Made by a program: the position numbers and the translations under genes
Notes under the pieces: generated by a model
Seen by the model: only the letters and a program-made list of their open reading frames with translations
What the model was told of the DNA's origin: nothing
The model's database searches: none
Origin: Pseudobdellovibrionaceae bacterium
Lineage (GTDB): Bacteria; Bdellovibrionota; Bdellovibrionia; Bdellovibrionales; JAMPXM01
Reading direction: 5' to 3'
DNA length: 11,385 bases
Assembly: GCA_016791465.1 (NCBI GenBank)
Contig: JAEUWE010000218.1
Span: forward strand, 1 to 11,385
In this document: one piece after another, positions 7,793 through 11,385 of the stretch
Layout: every line of letters begins with the position of its first letter
How positions within the stretch are numbered: the first letter of the stretch is position 1

Positions 7793-8646
7793 GCTTTGCG
7801 ACACGGTATTTAGAAACCCGAGAACGATTCAATCAGGCGTTTGACGGTTTTTTCCTGTGGCTCGCGATGCGGTTTCGAGTGCTTGTTATTGAGGTTGGAC
7901 AACTTTTCGAGTTTGCATTGGGCGGCGTTCGACTGTTCTTCACCAAGCCCTATCGTTTTGATGAGCTCATCGTTCACATGGAGTTCATCGGCAATAAATC
8001 TTTGGGAATCATACTGTTGTCGGGACTATTTACCGGTATGGCGCTCGCCTATCAGATTTTCTTGGGTTTTCGATTGGTGAACGCTGTGTCGCTTGTCGGG
8101 CCTACTGTGGGGCTCGGCATCACGCGGGAATTAGGGCCGGTGTTGACAGGGCTTATTGTGTCGGCACGGGCTGGCGGAGCGATGATCGCGAGAATCGGCA
8201 CCATGCGGGTTACGGAACAGATTGATGCGCTCGAAGTGATGGGAGTCAATCCGATCCAGTATCTGGTGAGTCCGCGCATCATTGCCGCCGTTGTTGTGAT
8301 GCCACTATTGACCGGAGTTTTTGACTTTATCGCGATGGTCGGCTGCTGGGTGATATGTATTAAGCTGCTCGACATGGATGAAGCGGCATTTTTTGACCGC
8401 ACCTATCTGTGGCTTGAGCCGTATCACATTAATGAGGGCCTATTTAAGGCGGCCGTGTTTGGTCTTTTTTTTGCCGTCATCTGCACGCAACGTGGTTACA
8501 CGACTAAGGGCGGAGCAGAGGGGGTAGGTTCGGCGACAAATCGTGGCGTCGTCCTCTCGATGGTCATGATCATTGCGTTAGACTTCTTTCTGACCAACTT
8601 TATCAACATGTATTACAACATTTTTGGGCTACACAATGGCCGTTGA
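7789..8646 (+). CDS. mlaE: MlaE-family ABC transporter permease (phospholipid transport)
   Basis: The product is 285 residues. It is the inner-membrane permease of an MCE-type ABC transporter, which carries phospholipids between inner and outer membranes. It has an N-terminal amphipathic region, then hydrophobic segments from about residue 65 onward. The family hallmark ITRELGPVLTGLIVSARAG (Glu 114) is followed by ARIGTMRVTEQIDALEVMGV and a proline-containing IQYLVSPRI. The C-terminal half has the GxxxGAxGVGxAT-like run (GGAEGVGSATNRGVV) and a last helix ending near FINMYYN. The ATG at 7789 shares four bases with the alr stop. mlaF and mlaD follow directly. No MlaB (STAS) or MlaC (periplasmic carrier) gene is present in this window. 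The orthology is to the YrbE/MlaE family; the exact lipid and direction of transport cannot be read from the sequence. Confidence 0.92.
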   Translation: MSFATRYLETRERFNQAFDGFFLWLAMRFRVLVIEVGQLFEFALGGVRLFFTKPYRFDELIVHMEFIGNKSLGIILLSGLFTGMALAYQIFLGFRLVNAVSLVGPTVGLGITRELGPVLTGLIVSARAGGAMIARIGTMRVTEQIDALEVMGVNPIQYLVSPRIIAAVVVMPLLTGVFDFIAMVGCWVICIKLLDMDEAAFFDRTYLWLEPYHINEGLFKAAVFGLFFAVICTQRGYTTKGGAEGVGSATNRGVVLSMVMIIALDFFLTNFINMYYNIFGLHNGR

Positions 8647-8660
8647 AAGAGCAGACTAAG

Positions 8661-9536
8661 ATGTCGGACGAAACACCGCCGTCACAGATTAAAGTCTCTG
8701 AAATGACGCCAGAGTCTGGTGCCGCAATGACCGACGAGACTGCTTTGTCGGCGGCAATTTCTATTCGTGATCTCGCAAAAACTTTTGATGGCAAAGAGTA
8801 TGTACTGAGAGATCTCTCCTTGGACATTCCAAAAGGAAAGATCACGGTTGTGATCGGGTATTCAGGAACCGGCAAATCAGTTTTGTTGAAACACATTCTT
8901 GGTTTGCTGAAGCCAACGCAGGGGTCGATCAAAGTTTTGGGTCGCGAGATTACCGGAATGTCGACGGAGCAACTGACGAAGCTTCGCCATAGTTTTGGTA
9001 TGCTCTTCCAGTACGCTGCTTTGTTTGATGACATGACGGCAATTGAAAATGTCTTATTCCCGCTTCGCGAGCATCGTCGCGAGTTGTCGCAGGATCAGAT
9101 GATACAAATTGCCCGTGCCCGATTGCGAGAGGCAGGACTCGACGAAAAGCACTATAAAAAGCTGCCAGCAGAGATGTCGGGTGGAATGCGCAAGCGTGTT
9201 GGTCTAGCTCGAGCATTGGCCTTAGATCCCGAGATCATTGTTTATGACGAGCCGACGACTGGACTCGACCCAGTTCTGACGGAAATGGTGGATAATCTGA
9301 TCGTGAGCACCCATAATTTGAGAAAGGGAACGACATCGATTGTCGTGAGTCATGACTTGTACGCCGCATTTCGAATAGGCGATCACGTCGTGATGCTCGA
9401 TAGTGGACGAGTTCTGTTGCATGGAACGCCACAGGAATTCTTGGATTCAGATATCGATCTTGTGAAGAGATTTGTATCCAAAGGTGTTCGGAAAGAACTT
9501 CATGTTCATTCCGAACCGTCGCATTCGGTGGAGTGA
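8661..9536 (+). CDS. mlaF: MlaF-family ABC transporter ATP-binding protein
   Basis: The product is about 291 residues and is the cytoplasmic ATPase that powers the MlaE permease. It has all ABC motifs: Walker A GYSGTGKS (66-73), Q-loop in MLFQYAALFDDMTAIENV, signature MSGGMRKRVGLA (Ser 173), Walker B IIVYDEPTTGLDP (Asp 196, Glu 197), and the switch His in VVSHD (His 231). The start at ATG 8661 was chosen for AAAGAG at 8646-8651; the in-frame TTG at 8643 overlaps the mlaE stop but has no ribosome-binding site. From this start there is an acidic, Ser/Thr-rich extension of about 30 residues before the usual MlaF start, so ATG 8703 or 8727 remain possible, though they lack good ribosome-binding sites. 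Fourteen bases separate it from mlaE, and eighteen from the MCE gene. Confidence 0.93.
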   Translation: MSDETPPSQIKVSEMTPESGAAMTDETALSAAISIRDLAKTFDGKEYVLRDLSLDIPKGKITVVIGYSGTGKSVLLKHILGLLKPTQGSIKVLGREITGMSTEQLTKLRHSFGMLFQYAALFDDMTAIENVLFPLREHRRELSQDQMIQIARARLREAGLDEKHYKKLPAEMSGGMRKRVGLARALALDPEIIVYDEPTTGLDPVLTEMVDNLIVSTHNLRKGTTSIVVSHDLYAAFRIGDHVVMLDSGRVLLHGTPQEFLDSDIDLVKRFVSKGVRKELHVHSEPSHSVE

Positions 9537-9554
9537 ATAACGGGGTCGAGCAGC

Positions 9555-10934
9555 GTGGGAATATTCTCAGCACCAGAATTCAAAGTTGGCTTGTTGGTGC
9601 TTCTTGTCTCCGGCATGATCGCCGGCATGTCGATTAAGGTGTCGAACGACCCGTCAGGACTTGGTTCGACTAAGGCGGCCTACTTCTACCTCGATGATGC
9701 GAGTGGCCTGGTTAAGAATTCAAACGTTCGCATGGCGGGCATTCCGGTTGGAACAATCAAGGATATCAAACTAGAGAACGGCGCCGCTCGCGTTGAGGTT
9801 TTGCTAAAAGGCGACTCGCCAGTTTCAAAATCAGCACGTGTTGAAATTCGGCCGAACGGGATTTTGGGTGATAAGTTTGTCGAAATCATCGGCGGAGATC
9901 CCAAAGACCCACCACTGCGTTCGGGCGAACAAATTCTTGTCGTTGATGATCGCGCTTCGGTCGATCGATTAATCGGCGAAGTTTCAAAGATTACGAAGTC
10001 GCTATCACAGGTTGCGGAGAATATTCGTACAGCGACGGAGGGCGATAAAGAAAAACCGCTTGGTCGTATTATCGACAACATCGAGAAGATCACGACAGAT
10101 CTTGCCGATATTTCGAATCAGAACAAGGGCGAGGTGAGCGAAATTATCGCAAACTTGCGTGAGACAACGGGGACGATCAACGAGCTGATCAACGATGACT
10201 CGTCGGACGGATTTAAAGCAGCCTGGAAAGATGCGCTGCGGAGTCTGCGAAAGATAGAGGGGTCGCTTGATAACGTTGAGCAGATCACCGGAAAGATCAA
10301 TCGAGGAGAGGGGACGCTCGGCAAGCTTGTTAACGATGAGCAGACGGTCGAAGAGTTGAACACTGCGATATCGGGAATTAACAACTTACTTGATACTAGC
10401 AATAAGCTCCAAACCAGTTTCGACTATCATGGGCACTATCTTACTAATGGTGGTGAGGCGAAGTCGTTCTTGAGTCTAAGGCTGCAGCCAGGCATTGATC
10501 GATACTACGAACTTGGTATTGTTGACGATCCTGGCGGCGTTAGCGAGCGCACGATTACGAAGTCGACAGTCGGCGGCGTTGAAACAACAACTCAGGAAGA
10601 TAAGCGATTTACAAACCGGGTAAAGTTCAATGCTTTATTTGCAAAGAACTTTTGGGACCTTACTGTTAAGGGCGGCATTATCGAGAATGCTGGCGGAGTC
10701 GGAGTCGACTATTACATGCTTCGAAAAAAGCTGAAGTTTTCGCTTGAGGCGTTTGATTTCGGCGACCTTCAGGTGCGAGCTGGTGTGCGCTATAATTTCT
10801 GGAGCGGTCTTTATGTCACCGGTGGCGGTGAGGACATGATATCGCGTACTGGAAAAGGAGGCGCCTTCGTTGGTGGCGGCCTCTACCTTACAAACGACGA
10901 CTTAAAGCTCCTTCTCACCAAAATGCCATTCTAG
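9555..10934 (+). CDS. mlaD: MlaD-like MCE protein with coiled-coil stalk and C-terminal barrel-like domain
   Basis: The product is about 459 residues, much longer than E. coli MlaD (about 183). Order: an N-terminal membrane helix (about 10-29); one MCE domain (about 37-115, with the YLDDASGLVKNSNVRMAGIP and GILGDKFVEI signatures); a long helical segment rich in heptad-like Ile/Leu (about 125-280) containing GEGTLGKLVND; and a final part (289-459) made of alternating hydrophobic/polar strands (SLRLQPGIDRYYELGIVDD, RVKFNALFAKNFWDLTVKGG, LKFSLEAFDFGDLQVRAGVRY, FVGGGLYLT) ending in ...TKMPF. A C-terminal aromatic residue after beta-strands is typical of outer-membrane barrels. It is the substrate-binding partner of MlaEF, anchored in the inner membrane. 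The start is GTG 9555; the Shine-Dalgarno is weak (GAG 9548-9550). It is the last gene of the operon. Confidence 0.87.
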   Translation: MGIFSAPEFKVGLLVLLVSGMIAGMSIKVSNDPSGLGSTKAAYFYLDDASGLVKNSNVRMAGIPVGTIKDIKLENGAARVEVLLKGDSPVSKSARVEIRPNGILGDKFVEIIGGDPKDPPLRSGEQILVVDDRASVDRLIGEVSKITKSLSQVAENIRTATEGDKEKPLGRIIDNIEKITTDLADISNQNKGEVSEIIANLRETTGTINELINDDSSDGFKAAWKDALRSLRKIEGSLDNVEQITGKINRGEGTLGKLVNDEQTVEELNTAISGINNLLDTSNKLQTSFDYHGHYLTNGGEAKSFLSLRLQPGIDRYYELGIVDDPGGVSERTITKSTVGGVETTTQEDKRFTNRVKFNALFAKNFWDLTVKGGIIENAGGVGVDYYMLRKKLKFSLEAFDFGDLQVRAGVRYNFWSGLYVTGGGEDMISRTGKGGAFVGGGLYLTNDDLKLLLTKMPF

Positions 10935-10935
10935 G

Positions 10936-10958
10936 CTTACCGCCAATGCGGCGGTAAG
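10936..10958 (+). terminator. Hairpin directly after mlaD (first of a tandem pair)
   Basis: CTTACCGCC (10936-10944) and GGCGGTAAG (10950-10958) form a perfect nine-base-pair stem with a five-base loop, one base after the mlaD stop codon. Only TTGTG follows, not a T-run, so alone it may act as a 3' stability or pausing hairpin. With the second hairpin downstream it makes a tandem operon end. Confidence 0.65.
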
Positions 10959-10964
10959 TTGTGC

Positions 10965-10990
10965 GCGACTGCTTCGGTCGCATTTTATTA
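10965..10990 (+). terminator. Rho-independent terminator ending the operon
   Basis: GCGAC (10965-10969) pairs with GTCGC (10977-10981), with an extra T-G pair possible at the loop side. It is followed at once by ATTTTATTA (10982-10990). The stem is short but GC-rich, and it lies seven bases after the first hairpin. Confidence 0.6.
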
Positions 10991-11033
10991 CGCAGCCTCA
11001 TTGAGCTCAATTTTTTACTCGCGAACTTTTTGA

Positions 11034-11198
11034 ATGTCCGTACTTCGGAATCGTCTGACGGGTCTCATGATCTTGGCGTTTTTTTTATTGAGCTGTGTTA
11101 GGAGCTCGCACTTTCCACGCGGGAGGTGTGATGGATTCGAATACAAAATTATCAAAATCTCAGTCCGTAACTTATCAGGTGAAGCAACGAGAGCTTGA
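11034..11198 (+). CDS. Doubtful 54-residue lipoprotein-like ORF overlapping the next gene
   Basis: An ATG at 11034 opens a 54-codon frame ending with TGA 11196-11198. The N-terminus reads like a lipoprotein signal: basic n-region (MSVLRNRLTG), hydrophobic core (LMILAFFL), and a lipobox-like LLSC with Cys 21. The second half overlaps the first 68 bases of the downstream gene in another frame, where that gene has the better claim. No Shine-Dalgarno sequence is seen before 11034, and part of the hydrophobic core comes from a run of eight T. It may be chance, a real small overlapping gene, or a remnant of a lipoprotein gene. Confidence 0.2.
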   Translation: MSVLRNRLTGLMILAFFLLSCVRSSHFPRGRCDGFEYKIIKISVRNLSGEATRA

Positions 11199-11385
11199 TA
11201 TTTGTCTTCGTCGTCTTGTGGTAAAAGAGCGGACGCTTCTTGCTGATATTATTGCGCTTTTGAAGGAGATTGATCGGCGACAAGTTTATCTCGAGCTTGG
11301 ATTTCCTAGTTTGTTTGAGTATCTCGTCAATGGGGTTGGCTATAGCGAGGGGGCAGCTCAGAGACGAATCGATGCCGCTCGATTG
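11131..11385 (+). CDS. N-terminus of probable HNH-endonuclease-family protein, partial
   Basis: The first 85 residues are present; the rest lies beyond the right edge. The start is ATG 11131 with a strong GGGAGG ribosome-binding site (11121-11126). After a polar, AT-rich beginning (MDSNTKLSKSQ) comes a helical segment: RELDICLRRLVVKERTLLAD, IIALLKEIDRRQVYLELGF, then FPSLFEYLVNGVGYSEGAAQ and RRIDAARL. I recognise this layout from the N-terminal domain of proteins annotated as HNH endonucleases that occur in many copies in Bdellovibrio-like genomes. In those the HNH motif is near the C-terminus, so it cannot be checked here. The N-terminal domain is probably a DNA- or partner-binding module. 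The gene lies beyond the operon terminators, so it is a separate unit. It might instead be an N-terminal-domain-only relative. Confidence 0.7.
   Translation, partial: MDSNTKLSKSQSVTYQVKQRELDICLRRLVVKERTLLADIIALLKEIDRRQVYLELGFPSLFEYLVNGVGYSEGAAQRRIDAARL

Noticed and set aside
11001..11010. Palindrome TTGAGCTCAA followed by six T, and an eight-base repeat ATTGAGCT at 11087
   Set aside because: The palindrome has no loop for a stable RNA hairpin, and the repeat is short enough to be chance; no operator family recognised.

Overview
The window looks chromosomal and comes from a Gram-negative, didermic bacterium with moderately GC-rich coding DNA. The best guess is a member of the Bdellovibrionota or a neighbouring former deltaproteobacterial lineage. 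The reasons are an MlaEFD-type lipid transporter, small secreted beta-barrel proteins, a degenerate GGDEF protein, and at the right edge the N-terminus of a protein family that I associate with HNH endonucleases common in Bdellovibrio-like genomes. This placement is inference from gene content, not from a marker gene.

Layout: (1) 1-370, minus strand: the N-terminal part of an alpha/beta hydrolase (monoacylglycerol lipase / lysophospholipase type) running off the left edge. (2) 479-1015, plus: a small secreted, probably outer-membrane, beta-barrel protein. (3) 1036-2646, minus: a complete L-aspartate oxidase (nadB), convergent with the barrel gene. (4) 2738-10934, plus: a tightly packed six-gene run that reads as one operon and ends in tandem hairpins. 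It encodes a membrane sensor with a Cache-like periplasmic domain and a GHKL ATPase domain but no recognisable phospho-acceptor His; a pseudo-receiver/GAF-like/degenerate-GGDEF protein; alanine racemase (alr); and an MCE transporter (MlaE permease, MlaF ATPase, and an MlaD-like protein whose C-terminal third looks like an outer-membrane barrel). (5) 10935-11385: terminators, a short AT-rich gap holding a doubtful small lipoprotein-like ORF, and the start of the HNH-associated gene.

How the genes may work together: alr supplies D-alanine for peptidoglycan and MlaEFD-like proteins move phospholipids between the membranes, so the enzymatic half of the operon is about building or maintaining the envelope. 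The two upstream genes look like a signalling pair in which the usual catalytic or phospho-transfer residues are missing (no DHp His, no receiver Asp or Lys, GGDEF changed to GKDQF), while ATP-binding motifs and a c-di-GMP I-site-like RxxD are kept. This suggests a non-canonical sensing module that binds ATP and c-di-GMP instead of making or passing on a signal. Its genetic link to alr and the lipid transporter is the most notable thing in the window. A link at the protein level is hypothesis only.

I found no tRNA, rRNA, CRISPR array, insertion sequence or attachment site.
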